Below are positions 33,031-42,098 of a stretch of DNA of 47,803 nucleotides, piece by piece. Made by a program: the position numbers and the translations under genes. The notes beneath the pieces were generated by a model, which searched no databases, was not told the origin of the DNA, and saw nothing but the letters and a program-made list of their open reading frames with translations. This stretch comes from an uncultured bacterium (GTDB lineage: Bacteria > Pseudomonadota > Gammaproteobacteria > Burkholderiales > CAIKXV01): NCBI GenBank assembly GCA_903873475.1, contig CAIQON010000352.1:1-47803 (forward strand), read 5' to 3'. Within the stretch, counting starts at the first letter, position 1, and every line of letters starts with the position of its first letter.

Positions 33031-34143
33031 TTGAACGACACCGTGCGGAAGGTCCGGGTTCTGATCGTCGACGACTCCGCCGTCGTGCGCGAGGTGATGA
33101 CGCGCGCGCTGTCGCTGGATCCGCAGATCGAGGTCATCGGCGCCGCCGCCGATCCCATCTTCGCGCGCCAGCGGATGGACCGTGAATGGCCCGACGTGAT
33201 CCTGCTCGATGTCGAGATGCCGCGCATGGACGGCATCTCCTTCCTCCGGCAACTGATGGGCGAGCGGCCCACGCCGGTCGTCATCTGCTCGACGCTCACC
33301 GAGAAGGGCGCGGCCACGACGATGGCGGCGCTCTCCGCCGGGGCGGTCAGCTTCGTCACCAAGCCGAAGATCGGCCTGAAGGATTTCCTCGGCAGCGCGG
33401 CACGCGAGATCGCCACCGCGCTGAAGACCGCGGCGGCCAGCCATCCGCGCCGGGCAGCCGCCGCGGGGGCGCCAGCCCGGCAGCCGCTGACCGGCGCCGT
33501 CGCGAAGCTGCTCGCCGACGGGGCTGCCTCGCGCACGGAGGCTGGCGGCGCGATGGCCAGGACCACGCACAGGGTGGTCGCGATCGGCGCCTCGACCGGC
33601 GGCACGCAGGCGATCGAGGCCGTGCTCACGCGCCTGCCCAGGGTGATGCCGGGCATCGTGATCGTGCAGCACATGCCGGAGCGCTTCACCGCCTCGCTCG
33701 CAGAGCGGCTCGACCAGTTGTGCGAGGTGAACGTGCGCGAGGCACGAACCGGCGACCGGGTCGCCCCCGGCGTCGCGCTGATCGCGCCTGGCGGCAGGCA
33801 CATGACGATCCGCCGGTCCGGCGCGTACTACGAAGCGTGCGTGATGGACGGGCCGCTGGTGAACCGGCACCGGCCATCGGTGGACGTGCTGTTTCGCAGC
33901 GTCGCACAGGTCGCGGGCTCGAACGCGATCGGCATGATCATGACCGGCATGGGCGACGACGGCGCCCGCGGGCTGCGCGAGATGCACGATGCCGGCGCGC
34001 GGACGTTCGCGCAGGACGAGGCGAGCTGCGTCGTCTACGGCATGCCCAGGGAGGCAGTGCGCATGGGCGGCGTCGACGAAGTGATCCCCCTGGACCGGTT
34101 CGCCGGCATACTCTCGACTGCCGCGCGAAACATGGACAGATAA
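33031..34143 (+). CDS. cheB: CheB protein-glutamate methylesterase
   Basis: A 370-residue two-domain enzyme that removes methyl groups from transducers or deamidates them when phosphorylated. The receiver has VDDS (14-16) and phospho-acceptor Asp60 in [12 protein letters not shown]. The catalytic domain has Ser188 (GASTGGTQ), His214 (VQHMPERFT) and Asp310 (GMGDDGARG), so the triad is complete. The TTG at 33031 is chosen because AGGGA lies upstream and the chain then begins right before the receiver; an alternative TTG at 33004 is poorer. No CheR methyltransferase gene follows, which is unusual beside cheB. Confidence 0.93.
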   Translation: MNDTVRKVRVLIVDDSAVVREVMTRALSLDPQIEVIGAAADPIFARQRMDREWPDVILLDVEMPRMDGISFLRQLMGERPTPVVICSTLTEKGAATTMAALSAGAVSFVTKPKIGLKDFLGSAAREIATALKTAAASHPRRAAAAGAPARQPLTGAVAKLLADGAASRTEAGGAMARTTHRVVAIGASTGGTQAIEAVLTRLPRVMPGIVIVQHMPERFTASLAERLDQLCEVNVREARTGDRVAPGVALIAPGGRHMTIRRSGAYYEACVMDGPLVNRHRPSVDVLFRSVAQVAGSNAIGMIMTGMGDDGARGLREMHDAGARTFAQDEASCVVYGMPREAVRMGGVDEVIPLDRFAGILSTAARNMDR

Positions 34144-34209
34144 GCGAGCAGCAATCCCGGACGGCCCTACCCCTGCCGCCCGCGGAACCCCACCCGAGGA
34201 GAAGACTCG

Positions 34210-34686
34210 ATGCGCCTGGTGAGACTCATCTATGCAAGCCGTTCCGTGCGCATGCTGCCCATGGGCGAAATGGTGTCCCTGCTGGAACAGTGCCGGCAGA
34301 AAAACCAGGAACTGGACATCACCGGGATGCTGGCCTTCAGCCGGGACGGCTTCCTGCAGGTACTCGAAGGCGGCTCGGAAAACGTCAATGCCCTCTACCA
34401 CCGCATCGCGGCCGACCCGCGACATCACCAGCTCGCGCTGCTCGGCTTCGGCGAAGTGGTGGAGCGGGAGTTCCCCGACTGGAGCATGGCGGGGCTTGAC
34501 GTGGTCGGCCTGGAGGCCAGCCGCCGGGCGGCCACGCTGCTGCGGCATGGCACGTCGGCCGTGTTCAATCCGTTTACCATGAGCGCGTCCGCAGCCCTGC
34601 GGCTGCTGGTGGCCTGGCGCAGCGAATTGATGCCGTGCGCGGGCCGCGAGCCGCGGATACCGGAAGACGCCCTCGAGGAGGCCTGA
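34210..34686 (+). CDS. BLUF-domain blue-light sensor
   Basis: A 158-residue protein whose first 95 residues are a BLUF domain, which binds FAD and senses blue light. The key residues are present: Tyr8 in RLIYASR, Asn32 in QKNQELDITGML, Gln50 in GFLQVLEGG and the Trp91-Ser-Met93 segment. FAD binding and photochemistry are therefore expected. The C-terminal 60 residues are helical in character with no known output domain, so it would act through a partner. GAGGAG precedes the ATG. It is between cheB and a PAS-GGDEF-EAL protein, so light could feed either methyl-accepting signalling or cyclic di-GMP turnover. Confidence 0.93.
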   Translation: MRLVRLIYASRSVRMLPMGEMVSLLEQCRQKNQELDITGMLAFSRDGFLQVLEGGSENVNALYHRIAADPRHHQLALLGFGEVVEREFPDWSMAGLDVVGLEASRRAATLLRHGTSAVFNPFTMSASAALRLLVAWRSELMPCAGREPRIPEDALEEA

Positions 34687-34709
34687 AGCGCAGGCCTCGA
34701 TGACGCCCG

Positions 34710-34732
34710 CCAGACGCGCACGTCTGGTCTTC
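34710..34732 (+). terminator. Possible weak terminator or attenuator after the BLUF gene
   Basis: CCAGACG and CGTCTGG (34710-34716 and 34721-34727) form a perfect 7-pair stem with a 4-base loop, followed by TCTTC. It lies between the BLUF gene and the PAS-GGDEF-EAL gene. The T-tract is poor, so termination may be partial. Confidence 0.4.
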
Positions 34733-34769
34733 AATCGAACATGATTACCCGAGAGTCCGGGAAGCTCGG

Positions 34770-37700
34770 ATGCCCAACAGCAATGGACAGGATCGGTTGA
34801 TCGGGATCGATCGCGGTACCCACGTGGCCGCAGGAGAGGCCCTGCCCGGATGGCCTGCGGCGGAAGCATCCGCGGCCCGGCTGGACGCCCTCTGCGAGCT
34901 CATGCCATCCGCGCTGATGGACCTCGATCCGGCCACCCTGCGTATCCTGCGTGTCAACCAGCGGATGCGCGAGCTGCTCGACGCGCCGATCGACGCGCCA
35001 CTCGCCGGCACGCTGTTCGACCTGCTGCCCCCGCAGGAGCACGGTACACTGCGGGATGTCATCGCCGCCTTCGCCGAGGGTTCCGACATCCCCGTCGTCT
35101 TCGCCGCGGACTTGGGCCTGGAGACCGGCCCGGGGCAGCGAGCGCCGGACGCGCGGCCGCGTCTCGCTGACGCTGAAGGCCGTACGCACTGCGGCTGCCA
35201 GCCTGGTCTGCATTCTCGCTTCGGCCGCGCCGGCAATCGCGAACGAGGTCGATGGCGACGATCTCGCGCGCGCCTGCGAAATCGCGTCGATAGCGGTCGC
35301 CGAGCGCGACCTGGCATCGGGGCGCCTGACCCGGGTGAACGCATCTTTCTGCCGGCTCGTCGGCTATTCCGAAGCGCAGTTGCTGACGATGACGATCGAG
35401 GACCTGACCCCCCCTGAGGAACTGGACACGATCCGTCGCCGCCTCGCACCCCTCGCCTCCGGCTCGGTGACCGAGTACACGGCGATGAAGGAGCTGCTCT
35501 GCTCGAACGGCAGCCGCTGCTGGGTACTCGGCAGCATCTCGCGGCTGCCAGGCACGGGCGGTACGCCAGACCGCCTGATCACCGTCTACATCAACGTCAA
35601 CGAGGTCGTTTCCGCGCGGACCGCGCTGATGCTGAGCGAGGCGCGCTACCGCACGCTCGTCGACACCATGCCGGACGCCGTCAGCATCGTGGACCGGGAG
35701 GGCAACACCACGTTCGTGAACCGCGCGATGGTGTCGCTGCTGGGATTCCCGGCCCGCCACTGGATCGAGGGCGGCGAGTACGCAATCTCCAGGAGTCTCG
35801 ACGCCAGAGGCGTTGAACAGCAGCGCCAGTTCTGGGCATACCTCGAGTCGCATGACGAGTTCGACACACGGCCCCTGGAACGGAGCTGGACGCGGCGCGA
35901 CGGGCGTACGGTCATAGTGGAGCAGCGCGCGGCCAGCCTGCGCAACGATCGCGGCGAGGTCATCGGTGCGCTGTTCGTGCTGCGCGACGTGACCGAAGAC
36001 AGGCGGTCCAGGCTGGAGCGCGAGCGGATGGCGGCGATCGTCGAAGCCTCCGAGGACGCGATCTTCAGCGTCTCGCGTACGCATGTGGTCGAAAGCTGGA
36101 ACAGCGGCTGCGTGCGGCTGTTCGACCTGCAGCCGTGGCTGGCCGTTCTGCGACCGCTGGACGGTCTGTTTCCGGCGCCCTTCGGCGGCCTGCTCGGGCA
36201 GATGATCGACCAGGCCGCCGCTGGCCATCCGGTACGCAATGCCGACTGGCCGGCTTTCACCGAGGGCCGGGCGCGCTGGGTCGTCTCGATGCGCGCGGTA
36301 CGCGCACGCGATGGCGACGCCAGTTCGGTCTCGGTGATCGTGCGCGACATCTCGGCGGAGATCGCCGCGACGCAGGCGCTCGACGACGAGCGCCGCTTCA
36401 TCCGGACCGTGCTCGACACGATGCCCATCGCCGTCTCGGTGCGCGATGCGCTGGGCTGCGTGCTGCTCGCCAACCACCGGTTCGACGCCCTGTTCGGGAA
36501 GGACGGCGGTTCGACGATAGGTACCCGCTATGAAGACCGGATACCCGACGCCGCCGAGATCGAACGCATGATGCACAGGGACGCCGAGGTGCTGCGCACC
36601 GGGCTTCCGATCACCTACGAACGCAGGATGCATGCCGCAGGCGGCGGGGATGTCGACCTGCATACGGTCAAGGTGCCACTGCTGCAGTCGGGGGAGACGC
36701 GGATACTCACCGCCTCGGTCGACGTATCCGACCGCATCCGCGCACAGGACGACCTGCGGCGCGAACGTGCGTTCATGCGCACGGTGATCGACACCGACCC
36801 GACGCTGATCAGCGTGAAGGACGCGCGCGGCCGCTTCCTGCTCGCCAATCGCGCGGCCGCCGAGGCGCTGGGCTGCACGGTCGAGGCGCTCGAAGGCCAC
36901 TGCCTCTCCGAGGCGCTGCCCGGCGCGAACATCGATGCGGTCATCGCGCGCCACGACGCGGAGGCCCTGCGGCTGCAGCGGCCGGTCACGCACGAGGAAT
37001 GCCAGCGCGTCGCCGGCGGCAAGGAACGCTGGTTCAGCAGCATCCGCCTGCCGCTGGCCGGTGCCGATGGCGAACCCGTGGTGCTGGGGGTATCGACCGA
37101 CATCACCGAGATGCGGCTGCAGGCGCGCCGGATCCACGAGCTGAAGAACTTCGATCCGCTGACCGGCCTTCCCAACCGCATGCTGATCGAAGACCGCCTG
37201 CAGATGGCACTGGCCACGGCGGAACGCGACCGCAGCCGCGTGGCGGTGATGTTCGTGGACCTCGACCACTTCAAGACCGTCAACGATTCCCTCGGGCACC
37301 CGGCCGGCGACCGCCTGCTGGTAGGGGTCGCGAAACGCATCCGCGCGGTGCTGCGCGACTCCGATTCCGTCGGCCGCCTCGGTGGCGACGAGTTCCTCCT
37401 GGTCCTGCCGCAGGTCGACGGACCGGAAGATGCCGCGCTGATCGCGAACAAGCTGCTGGCAGCGCTGGAGGGGGCCTTCGACATCATGGATCACTCGCTG
37501 ACCGTGAATGCCAGCATCGGCATCGCCTTCTACCCCGAGGACGGCGCCACGCCGCACCTGCTCGTGCAGAACGCCGATGCGGCGATGTACCACGCGAAGG
37601 AACAGGGCCGCAGCTGCTACCGCTTCTTCACCCGCGCGCTCAATGCCCGCGCGGCTCGCTCGCTGGCAATGGAGCACGGCATGCGACGGGGCCTGCACGA

Positions 37701-38460
37701 CGGCGAGTTCGAACTCTGGTACCAGCCGGTCTACGCCCTGGCCGACGGCAGCGTCGCCGGCATGGAAGCGCTGGTCCGCTGGCGCCGTTCGACTGGCGAA
37801 CTCCTGATGCCGGGCGACTTCATCGGCGTGGCGGAAGAGCGCGGCCTGATCAGCCATCTCGGGCGCTGGGTGCTGGAGGCCGCATGCGCGTTCGCCGCCA
37901 CGCGCAGCCGCGCCGGGCTACCCGCAATACCGATCGCAGTCAACCTGTCGCCGATCCAGCTGCGCCAGCAGGGGCTTGCCGCGATGATCGACGGCACGCT
38001 GCGCGCGACCGGCGTTGACCCGTCGCTGATCGAACTGGAGTTGACCGAGAGTTCGATCATGCATGACATCGACGCGGCCATCGACGTGCTGCAGCAGATC
38101 CGTGCGCTGGGCGTGCGCATCGCGGTGGACGATTTCGGCACCGGCCATTCGAGCCTGGCCTGGCTGCGCCAACTGCCGATCGACAAGCTGAAGATCGACC
38201 GCGCCTTCGTCGCGAACGTCCCGGCCAACGCGGTGGACACGGTGATCTTCCGGACGATCGTCGCCATGGCAAGCGCAATGGGAATCCGAACAGTCGCCGA
38301 GGGCGTCGAGACGCGCGAGCAGCTCGACTGCGTGCGTGCGCTCGGCTGCGATCTCGTGCAGGGTTACCTGCTGGCGAAGCCCATGCCCGAAGGCGACATC
38401 GCGCGTGTCACCGGCATGCGGGTCGATCTGTCCCGGAAGCCTGCAGCGTCGGCAGGATAG
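34770..38460 (+). pseudogene. Multi-PAS GGDEF-EAL cyclic di-GMP protein with a one-base frameshift
   Basis: Read through one frameshift, this encodes about 1229 residues. The first frame (34770 to about 35135) gives a PAS-like start (LDALCELMPSALMDLDPATL). Coding then continues one frame over with ERRTRGRVSLTLKAV and stays open to the stop. Dropping one G from the run at 35132-35135 joins them smoothly. About six PAS modules follow one another, then a GGDEF domain (LVGRLGGDEF region, about residue 871) and an EAL domain (MEALVRW, about 999; DDFGTGHSS; EGVETREQL). Both active-site sets are intact, so synthesis and hydrolysis are possible. If the shift is real, translation would need an internal start after 35135. 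Sequencing error, recent mutation and slippage are all possible. Confidence 0.8.
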
Positions 38461-38472
38461 CCGGGCGCTTCC

Positions 38473-38489
38473 GGCGATACACTATCGCC
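38473..38489 (+). promoter_or_regulatory. Small inverted repeat before the thiamine-diphosphate enzyme gene
   Basis: GGCGAT and ATCGCC flank the 5-base loop ACACT, making a perfect 6-pair dyad 24 bases upstream of the ATG. TACACT inside it resembles a -10 box, but no good -35 is seen. It could be an operator over a promoter; support is weak. Confidence 0.25.
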
Positions 38490-38513
38490 AGGAGCCTTAC
38501 CCGACGGACCGCC

Positions 38514-40202
38514 ATGACCTCCACGAACCACCCGCCGCGCACCGGCGGCCAGATCCTCGCCGACCAGTTGCGCATACATGGGGTGGACCTCGCATTCGGC
38601 GTCCCCGGCGAGAGCTACCTTGCACTGCTCGACGCGATGCATGACCACCGGGAAGCGATGCGCTTCGTGATCTGCCGGCAGGAAGGGGGCGCGGCGAACA
38701 TGGCCGACGCCTACGGCAAGCTGACCGGCCGGCCCGGCATCTGCATGGTCACGCGCGGCCCGGGCGCGACCAACGCCTCGATCGGCGTGCATACTGCCTT
38801 CCAGGATTCGACGCCGATGATCCTGTTCATCGGGCAGGTGGCGCGCGACTACATCGACCGCGAGTCGTTCCAGGAAATCGACTACCGCCGCGTCTACGGC
38901 CCGTTCATGAGCAAGTGGACGGCGCAGGTCGACTCGGCCGCGCGCCTGCCCGAGTACGTCAGCCGTGCCTTCCAGGTCGCCACGTCCGGCAGGCCGGGTC
39001 CGGTCGTGCTTGCACTGCCGGAAGACATGCTGACCGAGACTGCCTGCGTGGCAGATGCCTCGCCCTACCAGCGCGTGCAGGCCAGCCCGTCCGTGGCGGA
39101 CCTGCAGTCGCTGCATGCGCGGCTCGCGGCAACCAGGCGGCCGTTCATGATCATCGGCGGCAGCGGCTGGACCGCGCAGGCCATCGAGGACATCGCGTCA
39201 TTCGCCCAGGCCAACCGGCTGCCGGTGGGCTGCTCGTTCCGCTGCCAGGACCTGATGGACAACCGGTCGCCGAACTACGCGGGCGATGTCGGTGTCGGCA
39301 TCAATCCGGCGCTCGCCGAGCGCATCCGCAGCGCCGACCTGCTGCTGGTGGTCGGGCCCCGCCTGGGCGAGATGGCTACCCAGGGCTACACGCTGCTCGA
39401 TGTGCCCCGGATGAAGCCCGCGCTGGTGCACGTGCATGCTGGCGCCGAGGAGCTCGGACGCGTCTACCAGGGCGAACTGCTGATCAACGCCGGCATGCCG
39501 GAGATGGCCGCCGCCCTGCGTGCACTGCCGCCGGTACCCGGCGCGGCCGCAGCCGGCTGGAGCGACTGGACGGCGAGCGCCCACGCGGACTACCTGAAGA
39601 CGCTCGAACCGGTGGCGCCTCCGGGCGAGGTGAACCTGTCGATCGTCCTGCGCCAGCTCCGGCAGCGGCTGCCCGATGACGCGATCGTCACCAACGGCGC
39701 CGGCAACTATGCCGCCTGGCTGCACCGCTTCTTCGATTACCGCAGCTACCGCACTCAGCTTGCGCCCACCAGCGGCGCGATGGGCTATGGCGTGCCCTCT
39801 GCGGTGGCCGCAGCGCTGGTCCATCCCGGCCGGGTGGTCGTGTCGTGGAACGGCGACGGCTGCTTCATGATGAACGGTCAGGAAATGGCCACCGCCGCGC
39901 AGTTCGGCGCGAAGGTCGTGTTCTGCGTGGTCAACAACGGCATGTTCGGCACCATCCGCATGCACCAGGAGCGCGAGTACCCGGCGCGCGTCTCCGGCAC
40001 CGAACTGAAGAACCCCGACTTCGTCGCGCTCGGCCGCGCCTACGGCGCACATGCCGAACTCGTCACACGCACCGACGAGTTCGCGGCGGCACTCGAGCGC
40101 TGCCTCGCGCATGACGGCCCGTCGCTGATCGAGATCCGTACCGACCCTGAGGCGATCACCCCGCGCACCACCCTGACCGCGCTGCGCAACGCGAAACGCT
40201 GA
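38514..40202 (+). CDS. Thiamine-diphosphate enzyme, acetolactate-synthase-like
   Basis: A 562-residue enzyme of the acetolactate synthase/benzoylformate decarboxylase superfamily. The activating glutamate is in CRQEGGAANMADAYG (about residue 58). The middle domain has FMIIGGSGWTAQAIEDIA. The cofactor motif is NGDG at 446 followed by GQEMATAAQFGAKVVFCVVNN, so thiamine diphosphate and magnesium binding are intact. There is no small regulatory subunit gene next to it, so it is probably not the biosynthetic acetolactate synthase. The next gene is a TauE/SafE-type permease, which leaves open a role with a sulfonate or 2-oxo acid. The exact substrate is not determined. Confidence 0.9.
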   Translation: MTSTNHPPRTGGQILADQLRIHGVDLAFGVPGESYLALLDAMHDHREAMRFVICRQEGGAANMADAYGKLTGRPGICMVTRGPGATNASIGVHTAFQDSTPMILFIGQVARDYIDRESFQEIDYRRVYGPFMSKWTAQVDSAARLPEYVSRAFQVATSGRPGPVVLALPEDMLTETACVADASPYQRVQASPSVADLQSLHARLAATRRPFMIIGGSGWTAQAIEDIASFAQANRLPVGCSFRCQDLMDNRSPNYAGDVGVGINPALAERIRSADLLLVVGPRLGEMATQGYTLLDVPRMKPALVHVHAGAEELGRVYQGELLINAGMPEMAAALRALPPVPGAAAAGWSDWTASAHADYLKTLEPVAPPGEVNLSIVLRQLRQRLPDDAIVTNGAGNYAAWLHRFFDYRSYRTQLAPTSGAMGYGVPSAVAAALVHPGRVVVSWNGDGCFMMNGQEMATAAQFGAKVVFCVVNNGMFGTIRMHQEREYPARVSGTELKNPDFVALGRAYGAHAELVTRTDEFAAALERCLAHDGPSLIEIRTDPEAITPRTTLTALRNAKR

Positions 40203-40242
40203 TGCGGCTCCAGCGCCTGCCGGGGTGGAGACCGGGGCAGGC

Positions 40243-41001
40243 ATGATGCCAGACCCGGCGACGCTGGCCGTATGCCTGGTCGCGATCTTCGCGATCGCGT
40301 TCATGAAGGGCGCGTTCGGCGGCGGCCTGGCGGCACTGGGCATCCCCCTGATGTCGCTGGTGCTCGACCCGATCTCGGCCGGCGCGCTGATGGCGCCGCT
40401 GTTCATCGTGATGGACGTGGTCGCCTTCCGCTACTGGAAGCCGTCCACCTGGTCGCGGCAGGACCTCGCCTGGCTGGTGCCGCCGATGGTGGTCGGCATC
40501 GGGGTCGGCTGGTGGTTCATGAGCCTGATGAACCCGTACTGGGTAGCCATCGTGGTCGCGGTGGTCACGCTCGGCTTCGCGGCGCAGTGGTTCGCCGGGG
40601 GCAGCCGCATCGTCGTGCGACCGCGTTCGAAGTGGCGGGCGCTGCTGGCTGGCAGCGCCTCGGGCGTCACCACGATGGTGGCGCACAGCGGAGGCCCGCC
40701 GGCGGCGATGTACCTGCTGTCGATCGGCCTGTCCAAGTCGATGTACGCCGGCACGACCAGCATGTACTTCACCGTCGCCAACGCGGTGAAGGCCGGTCCC
40801 TGGCTGCTGCTCGGCCAGCCGGACGCGAAGCTCTGGATCCTCATCGCCGCCTGCACCAGCGTGGTCCCCGCGGGCGTGTGGGTCGGCTGGCGGCTGCACC
40901 AGCGGCTCGACCAGCGACAGCTCTATTCGCTCTGCTACGTGCTGCTGGTCCTGACTTCGCTCAAGCTGCTGTGGGACGGCATCCGCGGCCTTTCCGGCTG
41001 A
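40243..41001 (+). CDS. TauE/SafE-family (TSUP) anion permease
   Basis: A 252-residue membrane protein with about eight hydrophobic segments in two related halves. The first half has the family glycine signature FMKGAFGGGLAALGIPLMSL, and the second has LLAGSASGVTTMVAHSGGPP. Members move sulfite, sulfoacetate or organic anions, usually outward. ATG at 40243 follows GGGGCAGGC; a GTG at 40225 is an alternative. It is 40 bases after the thiamine-diphosphate enzyme gene and probably co-transcribed, hinting that it exports or imports that enzyme's product or substrate. Confidence 0.88.
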   Translation: MMPDPATLAVCLVAIFAIAFMKGAFGGGLAALGIPLMSLVLDPISAGALMAPLFIVMDVVAFRYWKPSTWSRQDLAWLVPPMVVGIGVGWWFMSLMNPYWVAIVVAVVTLGFAAQWFAGGSRIVVRPRSKWRALLAGSASGVTTMVAHSGGPPAAMYLLSIGLSKSMYAGTTSMYFTVANAVKAGPWLLLGQPDAKLWILIAACTSVVPAGVWVGWRLHQRLDQRQLYSLCYVLLVLTSLKLLWDGIRGLSG

Positions 41002-41096
41002 GGACGAAGGCTGGCGGCGGCGGCGAACACGTTTCGTGCGGCTGTCCGGCCGAAGCGGGATAATCCACCGAACTCGACAAGAAATCCGGAGCGACC

Positions 41097-42098
41097 ATGC
41101 GGCGTGTCACCTTGACCCAGTACCTCGTCGAACAGGAGCGCAAGCGCAGGACGGTCCCCGCGGAGCTGCGGCTGCTGCTGGAAGTGATCGCCCGCGCATG
41201 CAAGGCGATCAGCCATGCGGTGGGCAAGGGTGAACTGGCCGACGTACTCGGCGCCGCCGGCACCGACAACGTGCAGGGCGAGGCGCAGAAGAAGCTCGAC
41301 GTCATCTCCAACGAGGTGCTGGTCGAGGCCAATTCATGGGGCGGCAGCCTGGCCGCCATGGCCTCCGAGGAGATGGAAGAGCCGTACCAGATCCCGAACG
41401 AGTACCCGAAGGGCCGCTACCTGCTGCTGTTCGATCCGCTCGACGGTTCGTCCAACATCGACGTCAACGTCTCGATCGGCACCATCTTCTCCATCCTAGA
41501 GTGCCCGCCCGACGTGACCGACCCGGACGAATCGAGCTTCCTGCAGCCGGGCGCGAAGCAGGTCGCCGCCGGCTTCGCCGTGTACGGCCCGTCCACCCTG
41601 ATGGTACTCACGGTCGGCCACGGCACGGTCGGCTTCACCCTCGACCGTGAGGTAGGCACCTGGGTGCTGACCCAGCCACGTATCGAGATCCCGGTGTCCA
41701 CGAAGGAGTTCGCGATCAACATGTCGAACGCGCGCAACTGGCCGGCCCCGGTCACGCGCTACATCGACGAGTGCGTCGCTGGCAAGGACGGGCCGCGCGG
41801 CAAGGATTTCAACATGCGCTGGGTCGCGTCGATGGTGGCCGACGTCTACCGCATCCTGACCCGCGGCGGCATCTTCATGTACCCCGCCGACACACGGCAC
41901 AAGGAAGGCCGACTGCGGCTGCTGTACGAAGCCAACCCGATGGCCTTCATCGTCGAGCAGGCGGGCGGTGCGGCCAGCACCGGCACCCAGCGCATCATGG
42001 ACGTACAGCCCGGCAAGCTGCACCAGCGCATCGGCGTCGTGCTCGGGTCGACGGAAGAGGTGGAGCGGGTCGAGCGCTACTTCGCGGAAGCGGGTTGA
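41097..42098 (+). CDS. fbp: Fructose-1,6-bisphosphatase, class I
   Basis: A 333-residue gluconeogenic enzyme that hydrolyses fructose 1,6-bisphosphate to fructose 6-phosphate. Metal-binding residues are in MASEEMEEP and in [12 protein letters not shown] (Asp113 onward). The sugar-phosphate pocket is in [16 protein letters not shown] and GGIFMYPAD, and the late [20 protein letters not shown] block is typical. Length and order match the proteobacterial class I enzyme. GGAG precedes the ATG. The stop codon TGA is shared with the TTG start of kup. Confidence 0.96.
   Translation: MRRVTLTQYLVEQERKRRTVPAELRLLLEVIARACKAISHAVGKGELADVLGAAGTDNVQGEAQKKLDVISNEVLVEANSWGGSLAAMASEEMEEPYQIPNEYPKGRYLLLFDPLDGSSNIDVNVSIGTIFSILECPPDVTDPDESSFLQPGAKQVAAGFAVYGPSTLMVLTVGHGTVGFTLDREVGTWVLTQPRIEIPVSTKEFAINMSNARNWPAPVTRYIDECVAGKDGPRGKDFNMRWVASMVADVYRILTRGGIFMYPADTRHKEGRLRLLYEANPMAFIVEQAGGAASTGTQRIMDVQPGKLHQRIGVVLGSTEEVERVERYFAEAG

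Noticed and set aside
30051-33803. 1250-codon minus-strand open frame opposite cheA, the second transducer, cheW and cheB
   Set aside because: It spans several real genes antisense; composition is typical of a shadow frame and no family is recognisable.
34951-35135. ATG at 34951 as the start of the PAS-GGDEF-EAL protein
   Set aside because: The first 60 residues in this frame are serine/arginine/cysteine-rich shadow sequence, while the other frame from 34770 encodes a proper PAS start up to the G run at 35132.
35059-37857. 932-codon minus-strand open frame opposite the PAS-GGDEF-EAL gene
   Set aside because: Antisense shadow; the plus strand has intact GGDEF and EAL motifs.
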